36,458 bases of DNA from Phycisphaerales bacterium (lineage in GTDB: Bacteria > Planctomycetota > Phycisphaerae > Phycisphaerales > UBA1924): positions 1 through 36,458 of the forward strand of contig JALSHH010000054.1 of NCBI GenBank assembly GCA_026982335.1, written 5' to 3'. The position numbers were made by a program, and so were the translations under genes. The notes beneath the pieces were generated by a model that saw only the letters and a program-made list of their open reading frames with translations, had not been told where the DNA came from and did not search any database. Positions 1 to 7,628 of the stretch are shown one piece after another (the first letter of the stretch is position 1; each line of letters starts with the position of its first letter).

Positions 1-1
1 C

Positions 2-79
2 ATTCATCCATCAGAGGCCTGCTCCGCTACGCTCCGCAGCCCTCTGATGGGACAAAGGAACGCCACTGCCCTAACATAG
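2..79 (+). pseudogene. 3' tip of an IS3-family transposase OrfB (cut by window edge)
   Basis: The frame reads [20 protein letters not shown] followed by ATALT and a TAG stop at 77-79, just before a terminal inverted repeat ending at 108. The DNA at 12-61 matches, in inverted orientation, the end of the IS copy at 510-1699, apart from a 5-bp difference. The stop-then-terminal-repeat layout is what an intact IS3-family right end should look like, so this is probably the native OrfB C-terminus and the other copy is the altered one. Only about 25 codons lie in the window, so it cannot be told whether the upstream part is intact. Confidence 0.6.
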
Positions 80-90
80 GGAGTGGTACA

Positions 91-108
91 GAATATGGGG
101 GCAGGTCA
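91..108 (+). repeat. Terminal inverted repeat of the left IS3 copy
   Basis: The outer end reads GGGGGCAGGTCA, ending at 108. The same end sequence closes the other IS copy at 1699. Read inward it is TGACCTGCCCCC, with the TG start usual for IS3-family ends. Both ends lie in the same orientation on the plus strand because the left copy shows its 3' end and the right copy its 5' end. Confidence 0.6.
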
Positions 109-124
109 AGCAATAGACAGGTAG

Positions 125-274
125 TGTGTCCAAAATAGAAAATATACGCTTCCGCCTGAGTTCCAAAATGAGTTCCAGATCGATGTCTCAAGAATGGCAA
201 AGAACGGCAAAAACTGGCAAAGACTCGGAATGAAAAAATGGCTTCTTGATTCAGAAACGCCGATTTATATCTAA
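125..274 (+). other. Possible C-terminal remnant of a site-specific recombinase
   Basis: An open frame without a start runs from the TAG at 122-124 to the TAA at 272-274, reading EFQNEFQIDVSRMAKNGKNW and on to KKWLLDSETPIYI. The style resembles the low-complexity tails of planctomycete integrases from memory, and it lies just before a tRNA-3'-end-like sequence, where an integrase gene of an integrated element would end. No catalytic residues are visible. It may equally be non-coding, so this is weak inference. Confidence 0.2.
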
Positions 275-301
275 AACCAGTGATTGCAAAACACCATACG
301 G

Positions 302-319
302 CGAATCCCCCCCTCTCCG
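302..319 (+). other. tRNA-Ser 3'-end-like sequence (possible att core)
   Basis: The 18 bases CGAATCCCCCCCTCTCCG match the T-loop end, T-stem 3' strand, acceptor 3' strand and discriminator base of a bacterial tRNA-Ser. No 5' acceptor half (GGAGAGA type) or anticodon arm lies in the 90 bases upstream, so this is not a complete tRNA gene. Such isolated tRNA 3' ends are typical attachment-site remnants of integrated elements, and the strong terminator immediately downstream fits. Chance resemblance cannot be excluded at this length. Confidence 0.4.
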
Positions 320-322
320 TTG

Positions 323-356
323 AACCGCGTTCTTGTTGAAAGAACGCGGTTTTTTT
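323..356 (+). terminator. Rho-independent terminator
   Basis: A perfect 11-bp stem (AACCGCGTTCT / AGAACGCGGTT) with a 7-base loop is followed by a run of T. It lies directly after the tRNA-Ser-like 3' end and would end a transcript on the plus strand. No intact gene precedes it in the window. Confidence 0.8.
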
Positions 357-509
357 GCGGGAATTTGGGGGGGAGTTTCAAAAGAGTTTCAAATCAGGCG
401 TTTTTCGCGCCTCGAAGGAAGTTTCAAAATGTTCTTCGCCAAGTGTGTGGATTCAGAAAGAAAGCTGGACAAAGTTTCCGTATTGACAACAGGGTTCTTT
501 TCTGGCTGT
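357..509. other. Short region between terminator and IS remnant
   Basis: This stretch holds repeated GAGTTTCAAA-type words at about 372-395, echoing GAGTTCCAAAATGAGTTCC at 158-177. The read-through tail of the inverted IS transposase also crosses it (to 424). No gene of its own is recognised. Confidence 0.3.
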
Positions 510-1398
510 GTTCCTTTGTCCCATCAGAGGGCTGCGGAGCGGAGCAGGCCTCTGGTGGGTGATTGACCACCCGGGTGATCCGTGTCTCGGGTGCTGGCGG
601 ACGATACCCCAGCGACGAATGAGGCCTCACCGTGTTGTAGTGAATCCGCCAACGATTGATCAAGATCTTGGCTTCACGCAGCGTGTAGAAGATCTCGCCG
701 TTGAGCAACTCGTCTCGGAGTTTGCCGTTGAAGCTCTCGATGTACCCGTTCTCCCATGGACTCCCGGGCTCGATGTACAGCGTGGACACGCCCACTTTGC
801 TCAACCAGTTCCGCACCACATTGGCGGTGAACTCAGATCCATTATCCGAGCGAATATATTTCGGTACGCCCCGCGTGGCCATCAGCCAGGCCAATCGCTC
901 AAGCACATCATCGCTGCGGAGATTCCTCGCCACATCAATCGCAAGACACTCCCTCGTGTGCTCATCGATCACCGTGAGCATCCGAAAGCTCCGACCGTCA
1001 TGTGTCCTGGCATGGACAAAGTCGTAACTCCAGACATGGTCCTTGTGCTCGGCTCGCAGCCGGACGCACGATCCACCACCGAGCACCAATCGACATCTTT
1101 TACGCTGCTTTTTCGGCACCTTGATCCCTTCCTTCTTCCAGATTCGCTCGACCCGTTTGTGATTGACGCGCCTGCCTTCAAGCCGGAGCATCGCGGCGAT
1201 CCGGCGGTAGCTGTATCTGCCGTACATGCACGCGAGCTCGATGATCCGCTGTGTTAATGTCAACTCGTCATCTCTTATGCAAGGCAAATACCGCTGCGAT
1301 GCTCGTGGTTGTTTCAAGAGTTTGCACGCCCGCCGCTCGGAGACTTTGAAGCAGTCAAGGATCACCTCGGCCGCTTCACGCTTCCGGTGTGGGTTCAA
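424..1398 (-). CDS. IS3-family transposase OrfB, DDE core intact, C-terminus altered
   Basis: This is the DNA strand-transfer subunit of an IS3-type transposase. The protein (324 aa from a TTG start) has an HTH_21-type region at about residues 40-95 and an rve integrase core with D126 (in WSYDF), D185 (in RSDNGSEF) and E221 (in ENGYIESFN). The last two are separated by 35 residues, the DD(35)E spacing. In IS3 elements OrfB is made by a -1 frameshift from OrfA, and here the OrfB frame stays open upstream of the TTG into the OrfA overlap. After PPEACSAP the frame departs from the left copy because 5 bp are missing at about 537, so the last 40 or so residues are read-through into non-IS sequence, ending at 424. 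The core looks usable, but OrfA is broken. Confidence 0.85.
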   Translation of the reverse strand: MNPHRKREAAEVILDCFKVSERRACKLLKQPRASQRYLPCIRDDELTLTQRIIELACMYGRYSYRRIAAMLRLEGRRVNHKRVERIWKKEGIKVPKKQRKRCRLVLGGGSCVRLRAEHKDHVWSYDFVHARTHDGRSFRMLTVIDEHTRECLAIDVARNLRSDDVLERLAWLMATRGVPKYIRSDNGSEFTANVVRNWLSKVGVSTLYIEPGSPWENGYIESFNGKLRDELLNGEIFYTLREAKILINRWRIHYNTVRPHSSLGYRPPAPETRITRVVNHPPEACSAPQPSDGTKEHSQKRTLLSIRKLCPAFFLNPHTWRRTF

Positions 1399-1621
1399 AA
1401 GTGTGCTGCGCAGCGCGAAGACGCGGTCCCGAAGCGACTTCCTGCAGCATCGCTTTGTCGAGGCTGAGATCTGCCACCAACTTCTTGAGCCGGGCGTTTT
1501 CTTTTTCGAGATCCTTGAGCTTGCAGGCCACTTCGGGGACGCTCATCCCTTGGCCGAGATGGACTTCTGCTTCTCTGAGTTTGTTGATGATCTATTCTGC
1601 CGAATGTCGTTTTCTGGCCAT
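1376..1621 (-). pseudogene. IS3-family transposase OrfA, nonsense-mutated and internally deleted
   Basis: The ATG at 1621 opens MARKRHSAE and then meets a TAG at 1592-1594 where family members continue with a Glu. Beyond the stop the frame resumes [20 protein letters not shown], then jumps directly into [20 protein letters not shown]. Intact members carry about 30 further residues there, the second half of the helix-turn-helix region. The leucine-zipper-like part is kept. The frame ends at 1376, overlapping OrfB as in intact elements. OrfA normally supplies DNA binding to the terminal repeats, so this copy should be inactive unless complemented. Confidence 0.8.
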
Positions 1622-1682
1622 GATTGCCTGCCTTCCAAATATGCCTATTCTACGAGAATACTCGCATAAAGAATGGACTAGG

Positions 1683-1699
1683 TTTTGGGGGGCAGGTCA
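1683..1699 (-). repeat. Terminal inverted repeat of the right IS3 copy
   Basis: Read inward on the minus strand it starts TGACCTGCCCCCC, matching the left copy's end at 91-108. It marks the 5' end of the element, upstream of OrfA. Confidence 0.65.
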
Positions 1700-2003
1700 A
1701 GATTGCCCGGTGCGTGGATGACTTCGAGGAGGAGGATGTGTGTGGTTTTCAAGGTTGATTTCCTTTGTGTGTGGCATGCTTTGTATCGGCACATAGGTTT
1801 CCAGGCGGTAGTTTGTGCCCGAGCGGACACAGATGTGAGGGATATTTGGGTTGGAGATTGGCATGTAACATTGAAAGCTGCCGTTTTATTCCCATCGAAC
1901 CGGGTCAATGGAGGAAAGAATCTTCTCAAAATACTCTGCAATAGAACTGAACATCGACGGGTTGTCTCTGGGGGCAGGAAACTTTTCACGGGAAGCAGAG
2001 TCC
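1700..2003. other. Intergenic region upstream of the copper ATPase operon
   Basis: About 300 bases between the IS end and the chosen copA start. The region is G/T-rich on the plus strand. I see no convincing -35/-10 pair, no CueR- or CopY-type operator, and no recognisable gene fragment. The ATPase frame is open back to an ATG at 1908, so part of this region could be translated. Confidence 0.5.
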
Positions 2004-4331
2004 ATGCAGATGCACACACAGATGACCGATCCGGTTTGTGGCATGTCCATTGATGGGCAATCGGCAGTCGAATCGTTTGAATATGACTCAGCGACTTATC
2101 ATTTTTGTAGCCAGAAATGCGCCGACAAGTTTCGGGTCGATCCCGAGCATTACCTCACATCAGTTGAAGATGGATCAAAGGCCGATGTGTCGAAAAAAGA
2201 TGTGCCTAAAGATGCGATCTATACCTGTCCGATGCATCCAGAGGTTCGACAGGTTGGTCCGGGTTCGTGTCCCAAGTGTGGGATGAATCTTGAGCCAGTG
2301 GATGTCAGTGTTGAGCAAGATGATGCCGAGCTGCGTGATATGACCCGTCGATTTGTGATCTCGGCGATTTTTACGATTCCGGTGGTGATCGTTGCGATGG
2401 GCAATCTGCTTCCTGGTCAACCGATCGACAAGATTATGGGGCATGCGGCGGCGCGGTGGAGTGAGCTGATTTTGGCGACGCCTGTGATTGTGTATTGCGC
2501 CTGGCCTTTTTTTGTGCGGGCGGTGGAATCGGTCAAGCATAAAAGCCCCAACATGTTCACACTTGTCGGGATGGGTGTGGGCGTGGCGTATCTCTTTAGT
2601 GTGGTTGCGACTTTGACTCCGGGGATTTTTCCCGAGGCTTTTCGCAATGAAACCGGTTTTGTCGCGGTGTATTTCGAGGCGGCAGCGTTCATTACCATGC
2701 TTGTGTTGTTGGGACAAGTTCTCGAACTTCGCGCACGATCTCAAACGGGCTCGGCGATTCGCGAGCTCCTCGAACTCGCTCCGCCGACGGCAATGCGCAT
2801 CGGCGACGATGGCACCGATACCGAAGTGGCAGTTGAAGAACTTAAAAAAGGAGATCGTGTGCGCGTTCGTCCGGGGGACAAAATTCCGATCGATGGCATC
2901 GTGACCGACGGGCGATCAACCGTTGACGAATCCATGATTACCGGGGAACCCATTCCTGTCACCAAAGAACAAGGTGATCAAGTGACCGGAGGCACCGTCA
3001 ATATGACGGGGTCGTTTGAGATGGCGGTTGAACATGTTGGATCGGACACCATGCTTGCGCAGATTGTACAGATGGTTGCTGACGCCCAGCGTTCGCGGGC
3101 GCCGATTCAGAAACTTGTTGATGCGGTTGCTTCGTGGTTTGTCCCTGCGGTGATTGTGATCGCGATTGTGTCGTTTATTGTGTGGTCACTTGTCGGTCCG
3201 TCGCCGGCGATGGCGTATGCGTTGATCGCGGCGATTTCGGTGTTGATTATCGCCTGTCCGTGTGCGCTTGGTTTGGCGACTCCGATGTCGATCATGGTCG
3301 CTGCGGGTAAGGGGGCGCAGAACGGTGTGTTGATCAAGGATGCCGAGGCACTCGAAACATTCGAAAAGATCACCACGATTGTTGTTGATAAGACTGGCAC
3401 ACTCACGGCGGGGAAACCCAAGCTTGTCAATGTACGGACGATTGATGGTGTTGATGAACGCCGGATGCTCTCGATGGTCGCTGCTGCTGAGCGATTGAGT
3501 GAGCATCCATTGGCCAGTGCGATTGTCAGCGGTGCCAACGAGCGAGGTATTGATCCGATGGAGGTGAAAAACTTCGAATCGGTCACGGGCAAGGGCATCA
3601 AAGCAACGGTCGATGGGGTTGAAATAGGGATCGGTTCGCCCAAGATGATGGTTGCGATGGAACTTGATCCATCGCCCTTGCAAGCTGCTGCTGATGAAGC
3701 GAGAAAACAAGGGAAGACGGCGATGCTTGTGGCAGTGGGTGGGCATCTTGCTGGGATGATTGCGGTCGCTGATCCGATTAAGGAATCGACTCCGGGTGCG
3801 ATCGAGGCGATGCACAAACTTGGGTTGCGTGTGGTGATGTTAACGGGGGATAATGAAACCACTGCCCGGGCCATCGCTGCGACACTCAATATTGATGATG
3901 TCAAGGCCGATGTTCTTCCTCAGCAAAAGGCGGAAGTTGTCAAGGAGTTTCAGTCCAAGGGTGATCGTGTCGCTATGGCTGGCGATGGGGTTAACGATGC
4001 GCCTGCATTGGCCCAAGCGAACATTGGTATTGCGATGGGTACCGGTTCGGGTGTTGCGATTGAGAGTGCAGGCATGACCCTTATAGGTGGCGATTTGCGA
4101 GGCTTAGTTCGCGCCCGTAAACTCAGTATCTCCACGATGCGTAATATTCGGCAGAACCTATTCTTCGCCTTTGTGTATAATGCGGCGGGTGTGCCGATTG
4201 CGGCCGGGGTGTTGTATCCACTCTTTGGTAAGGCTGCTTTGCTCAGTCCGCTGATCGCTGCGGTTGCGATGAGCCTGAGCTCGTTTTCGGTGATTGTCAA
4301 TGCGCTTCGGCTTCGCCGGGTGAAGCTTTGA
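2004..4331 (+). CDS. copA: Copper-type P1B heavy-metal-transporting ATPase (CopA-like, YHS-HMBD N-terminus)
   Basis: An inner-membrane pump that exports a soft metal, most likely Cu(I), using ATP. The protein of 775 aa has a YHS domain at residues 8-50 (DPVCGM start), an HMBD-type metal-binding domain at 72-98 ([16 protein letters not shown]), eight predicted membrane segments, TGEP at 313, the metal-binding CPC at 418-420, DKTGTLT with phosphorylated D462, SEHPLA near 500, GDNETTA and GDGVNDAP. Tail motifs YN in FVYNAAG and MSLSS fit the P1B-1 (copper) class. There is no HMA domain with a CxxC. The ATG at 2004 is preferred because YHS begins right after it. The ATG at 1908 would add 32 unconserved-looking residues. 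It heads an operon with the next two genes. Confidence 0.92.
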   Translation: MQMHTQMTDPVCGMSIDGQSAVESFEYDSATYHFCSQKCADKFRVDPEHYLTSVEDGSKADVSKKDVPKDAIYTCPMHPEVRQVGPGSCPKCGMNLEPVDVSVEQDDAELRDMTRRFVISAIFTIPVVIVAMGNLLPGQPIDKIMGHAAARWSELILATPVIVYCAWPFFVRAVESVKHKSPNMFTLVGMGVGVAYLFSVVATLTPGIFPEAFRNETGFVAVYFEAAAFITMLVLLGQVLELRARSQTGSAIRELLELAPPTAMRIGDDGTDTEVAVEELKKGDRVRVRPGDKIPIDGIVTDGRSTVDESMITGEPIPVTKEQGDQVTGGTVNMTGSFEMAVEHVGSDTMLAQIVQMVADAQRSRAPIQKLVDAVASWFVPAVIVIAIVSFIVWSLVGPSPAMAYALIAAISVLIIACPCALGLATPMSIMVAAGKGAQNGVLIKDAEALETFEKITTIVVDKTGTLTAGKPKLVNVRTIDGVDERRMLSMVAAAERLSEHPLASAIVSGANERGIDPMEVKNFESVTGKGIKATVDGVEIGIGSPKMMVAMELDPSPLQAAADEARKQGKTAMLVAVGGHLAGMIAVADPIKESTPGAIEAMHKLGLRVVMLTGDNETTARAIAATLNIDDVKADVLPQQKAEVVKEFQSKGDRVAMAGDGVNDAPALAQANIGIAMGTGSGVAIESAGMTLIGGDLRGLVRARKLSISTMRNIRQNLFFAFVYNAAGVPIAAGVLYPLFGKAALLSPLIAAVAMSLSSFSVIVNALRLRRVKL

Positions 4332-4352
4332 GTCTTCCTATAAAGGAATCCC

Positions 4353-5000
4353 ATGGATAATGCGGTTACACTCATCCAGGCCTATCTTCGACTCAATGGT
4401 TACTTCACCGTTACCGAGTTCCCCATCGTTGAAGCAATCAAACACGGCGGGCATCGCACCGTGACCGATATTGATGTGCTTGCGTTTCGATTTCCCAGCG
4501 CCGGTCGGCTCATTACCCAAAAGGGCAAAGGCGCTCAGAAGGACCGCCTGATTGGAAGGATTGATTCGGCTTTGGGGATTTTGGACGATGGGGCCGACAT
4601 GATCATCGGCGAGGTTAAAGAAGGGCGCGCCCAGATCAATCACAGTGCACGCGACCCGGCGGTGCTTCGCGCTGCGTTGACGCGATTTGGGTGCTGTCAC
4701 GGCGATGAGGATAGAGATGGGCATGGAGATGGGGTGGATGCGTTGGTCGAGTCTCTGATTCGCAAAGGACAGGGCACGACTGAGGACGGGCACCGCGTCC
4801 GCATCGTAGCCTTTGGATCGGTTCTTCCCGAAACCGACCCGGGATACCACACGATCAGCTTGGGGCAGGTGATTGCGTATGCCAAGGCGTATTTGAACGA
4901 CCATTGGGAAGTGTTCCGGGTTGCCGAGCTCAAAGACCCGGCGTTGGGGTTCTTGGCCACGATGATTAAATCGGAAGCCGAGTCTACAGTTGCCCCATGA
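4353..5000 (+). CDS. Hypothetical protein with possible PD-(D/E)XK nuclease-like core
   Basis: I do not recognise this 215-aa protein as a named family. What can be seen: LNGYFTVTEF near residue 14, acidic TDIDVLAF with D39 and D41, and a strand IIGEVKEG with E87 and K89. This D...E-x-K arrangement is the minimal signature of the restriction-endonuclease-like fold, so a nuclease or decayed nuclease fold is possible. A Gly/Asp/His-rich segment (CHGDEDRDGHGDG, about 115-128) could be a flexible or metal-binding loop. It has no signal peptide and is probably cytoplasmic. A good ribosome-binding site (AAAGGA at 4342-4347) supports the start. It follows copA by 21 bp and overlaps the next gene by 4 bp, so it is in the operon, though nothing in it says why. 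Confidence 0.7.
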   Translation: MDNAVTLIQAYLRLNGYFTVTEFPIVEAIKHGGHRTVTDIDVLAFRFPSAGRLITQKGKGAQKDRLIGRIDSALGILDDGADMIIGEVKEGRAQINHSARDPAVLRAALTRFGCCHGDEDRDGHGDGVDALVESLIRKGQGTTEDGHRVRIVAFGSVLPETDPGYHTISLGQVIAYAKAYLNDHWEVFRVAELKDPALGFLATMIKSEAESTVAP

Positions 5001-5755
5001 AACCCAGAAAAATAACTTATATCGTCCATCGTTGGATCGGGCTCGTCATCTCGCTTCAGCTCTTGGCCTGGAGTGTTGGGGGGCTGATCTTTAGCGTATT
5101 GGATATCAATGAGGTGCGAGGGCACAATGATGCGGTGAGACAAGGCTTTGTCCCCATCGATCAAGAAACGATCCACGCGCTTCCTGTTGCTGTTCAAGAT
5201 GCACTTGGTCTTTATACGCCCGGCGAGATTGCCAGTGTCAATCTCGTCGATCGTGGGCTTGGTGCGTTCTGGGAGGTGCGCAATCGTGAGTCGGAGTTGT
5301 TGGTTCGGTTATATCCATTGGGTGAAGAATCAGGGATGATTACTCCGGAGCAAGCGCAGTTTATTGCCATGAATGATTTCATACCCGAAGCGGAAGTACA
5401 GCGCGTGGAACTTATTGAAGACAATCCGCCGGGCGAATATCGGGGAGGGGCGTTGCCGGTGTATCGTGTTGATCTTGCGCATCCGAAGAATCCACATATC
5501 TATGTTGATGCGATGACTGGGCGGATCAATGCTCGACGAAACGATGCTTGGCGTACATTCGATTTTTTTTGGATGTTACACATCATGGACTACAAGGAGC
5601 GAAGCGATTTTAACCACCCGCTGCTCATCATCGCCAGTATATTTGCAGTCGCAGCATCGGGAACTGGAATCGCACTTTGGGGATGGCGATTGATTCCCAA
5701 GTTCTTCTCGAACCGCAAGCGCACGAAGAGCATTCAGAACACTACCGCACCGTGA
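4997..5755 (+). CDS. PepSY-type membrane protein
   Basis: A 252-aa inner-membrane protein. Near the N-terminus, VHRWIGL (His 11) is followed by a hydrophobic segment at about 14-37. The last quarter has a second at about 206-227 followed by a basic tail. The long loop between them contains two PepSY-like beta/alpha units (around 115-180, with HIYVDAMTGRINARR). This layout matches the PepSY-TM family, members of which often accompany metal or siderophore uptake and respiratory genes. The ATG overlaps the stop of the preceding gene (ATGA), indicating translational coupling. Placement in the copA operon suggests a metal-related role, but the biochemical function is unknown. Its last 14 bp overlap the convergent adenine deaminase gene. 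Confidence 0.8.
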   Translation: MKPRKITYIVHRWIGLVISLQLLAWSVGGLIFSVLDINEVRGHNDAVRQGFVPIDQETIHALPVAVQDALGLYTPGEIASVNLVDRGLGAFWEVRNRESELLVRLYPLGEESGMITPEQAQFIAMNDFIPEAEVQRVELIEDNPPGEYRGGALPVYRVDLAHPKNPHIYVDAMTGRINARRNDAWRTFDFFWMLHIMDYKERSDFNHPLLIIASIFAVAASGTGIALWGWRLIPKFFSNRKRTKSIQNTTAP

Positions 5756-7502
5756 TGGGCACCACACATTGTTTTTGGACATCAATCAGCCCCATGTCTG
5801 TCAGTTTGAGCCTAGGGATCACAGGCAAAGGCAAGAAACTCAAAGGCATAAAGGGATCTTCGATTAGGCATCCGATGGTTTGGACACTTTTGAGTAGGGC
5901 ATCTTGTTGGTCGATGATTTTTTGAGCAGGCGCATCTGAAATCAGCCCGGCGATGGGTAAGGGCAAGAGACACAAAACCTGTCCATTTTTGACCACACAC
6001 TGCCCACCGTGCGCCTTTTCAAGTGCGCGAGCGGCGATGAGCATGTCCTCATCGTTGGTGCCGATTACCGCAAGGTTGTGTGCATCGTGTCCGACGGTGC
6101 TTGCCAGTGCGCCATTGGCGAATCCAAATCCGGTGACGAATCCAAGCCCGATTTGGTCAGAGATGCCATGTCGAGCGATGACTGCCATTTTGAGCAGATC
6201 ACGCGATGGATCGGTAACGAGGCATCCATTTTTGATTGTCGGCTCGATGTGTATCTCGCCGGTGATGAGCTGATGGGGGGTGGCCTGGATCGCACGGATG
6301 AGTTTGGTATCAGGCTCGGCTTTGATTTCAAATGATGCGATCGACAAGCTTTGGGGCAGTGTCACCGAATCTCGGCAGGGCGCATCGTTCGGATCCGACG
6401 CATGTTCGAGCATGCGCTCAACGATTGTGCCGTTTTGGGCAACGAGTTGACCTTGCCAGTATATAGTCCTCGGGCGGATATCGGTCAGGTCATCAAAGAC
6501 CATCAGATCGGCCTGGCGTCCGGGGGCGATCGCGCCCAGATCGGGCAACCGATAGTGCTCAGCAACATGCAGCGAGCCCATCGCTAAGGCTGTTGCGGGA
6601 TCGAGTCCCAGTGCAATGGCTTTGCGCACCACATGGTCGATGTGTCCCTGGCGATGCAGATCGCCGGGATGGCGATCATCGGTACACAGGCAGAATCGGG
6701 TTGCGTTTTGAGGGGTGATCGCAGGGATCAAGGCTTCGAGATTTCTCGCTGCACTTCCCTCACGGAGAAAGACCCGAAGCCCGAGTTTGATTTTTTCAAG
6801 TGCTTCGTCGCTCGTCGTGGATTCGTGATCGGAACTGATTCCCGATGATGCATATGCGCACAGATTCGATCCTGTGAGTCCGGGGCAGTGCCCATCGACG
6901 ATGGCTCGGTCGAGTCCGAGTTGGACTTTGGCGAGGATATCGGGATCGCCCATGAACACTCCTGGGAAGTTCATCATTTCGGCTAGGGCGATGACTCGTG
7001 GGTCATCGAAGAGTGGTGCGAGGTCATCCGCTTCGAGTTTGGCCCCACTGGTTTCGAAGCGCGATGAGGGCACGCACGATGAAGCAGCGAACATGATGTT
7101 CATTGGGAGGCCGGCGCTGGCGTCCATCAGGAATCTGATCCCTGCGATTCCAAGCACATTGGCGATCTCGTGTGGGTCGAAAACCACGCCGGTGGTGCCG
7201 TGAGGTGTTGCCATGCGGACAAACTCCCTAGGGATCATCATGGTGGACTCGACATGCATATGGGCATCAATGAGACCTGGAGCAAGGTATTGTCCTTGGA
7301 GGTCGATGGTTTTAGAGGCTTGGATCGGGTTTGAACTCAAGGCAGCGATCCGCCCGCCAAAGACTGAAACGGAAACCGTTTCGATGGTTCTGGTGAACAC
7401 ATTGACCACCTGCCCATTGATAAAGGCCAAGTCGGCCTGTCGATCACCGCGAGCGACCGCCATTAGTTCCGGGTTTGTTCGTGAAACCAATGGTGGGGTC
7501 AT
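5742..7502 (-). CDS. ade: Adenine deaminase
   Basis: Converts adenine to hypoxanthine and ammonia in purine salvage (EC 3.5.4.2), in the cytoplasm. The 586-aa protein has the amidohydrolase layout. An N-terminal beta sandwich leads into APGLIDAHMHVEST with metal ligands H81 and H83, then GTTGVVFDPHEIANV, a GHCPGLTG strand, CTDDRHP with the metal-site Asp, and a C-terminal domain characteristic of Ade (SIASFEIKAEP... to GFGFANGALASTVGHDAHN). The ATG at 7502 is chosen because GAGGAG lies 7 bases upstream. The open frame continues 104 codons further but looks non-coding there. It is convergent with the PepSY gene (14-bp overlap) and divergent from the next gene. No purine riboswitch was noticed upstream. 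Confidence 0.93.
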   Translation of the reverse strand: MTPPLVSRTNPELMAVARGDRQADLAFINGQVVNVFTRTIETVSVSVFGGRIAALSSNPIQASKTIDLQGQYLAPGLIDAHMHVESTMMIPREFVRMATPHGTTGVVFDPHEIANVLGIAGIRFLMDASAGLPMNIMFAASSCVPSSRFETSGAKLEADDLAPLFDDPRVIALAEMMNFPGVFMGDPDILAKVQLGLDRAIVDGHCPGLTGSNLCAYASSGISSDHESTTSDEALEKIKLGLRVFLREGSAARNLEALIPAITPQNATRFCLCTDDRHPGDLHRQGHIDHVVRKAIALGLDPATALAMGSLHVAEHYRLPDLGAIAPGRQADLMVFDDLTDIRPRTIYWQGQLVAQNGTIVERMLEHASDPNDAPCRDSVTLPQSLSIASFEIKAEPDTKLIRAIQATPHQLITGEIHIEPTIKNGCLVTDPSRDLLKMAVIARHGISDQIGLGFVTGFGFANGALASTVGHDAHNLAVIGTNDEDMLIAARALEKAHGGQCVVKNGQVLCLLPLPIAGLISDAPAQKIIDQQDALLKSVQTIGCLIEDPFMPLSFLPLPVIPRLKLTDMGLIDVQKQCVVPITVR

Positions 7503-7628
7503 CTGAGGCTCCTCATGATAGAGAGATCCTATCGGCGCTCGAGGCTCACGCCCAGTACGCAATATGGCCGATATGAGCGATGATTCGGGCGATTGGGTTG
7601 AATCGCCGGGTTGTTCTGGAGTGTGCTT

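Larger units (their letters stand above)
510..1699 (-). mobile_element. Degenerate IS3-family element, truncated at its 3' end
   Basis: The 5' terminal repeat is at 1683-1699 (TGACCTGCCCCCC inward). It is followed on the minus strand by a broken OrfA and by OrfB with a complete DDE core. Similarity to the left IS copy stops near 510, and the 3' terminal repeat expected beyond OrfB is missing. With OrfA interrupted and one end lost, the element is probably unable to transpose by itself. Target-site duplications cannot be assessed because one end is gone. Confidence 0.8.

Noticed and set aside
230-320. A complete tRNA-Ser gene
   Set aside because: Only the 3' 18 bases match. No 5' acceptor strand, D arm or anticodon arm can be formed upstream.
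508-1257. A 249-codon open frame on the plus strand
   Set aside because: It is the antisense shadow of the IS3 OrfB, which has an intact DDE core.
1678-2053. Overlapping small open frames on both strands before copA
   Set aside because: Neither translation shows a motif or signal, and one includes the IS terminal repeat.
3107-3904. A 265-codon open frame on the minus strand
   Set aside because: It lies opposite the copper ATPase core and its translation is Ser/Ala/Thr/Ile-rich without motifs.
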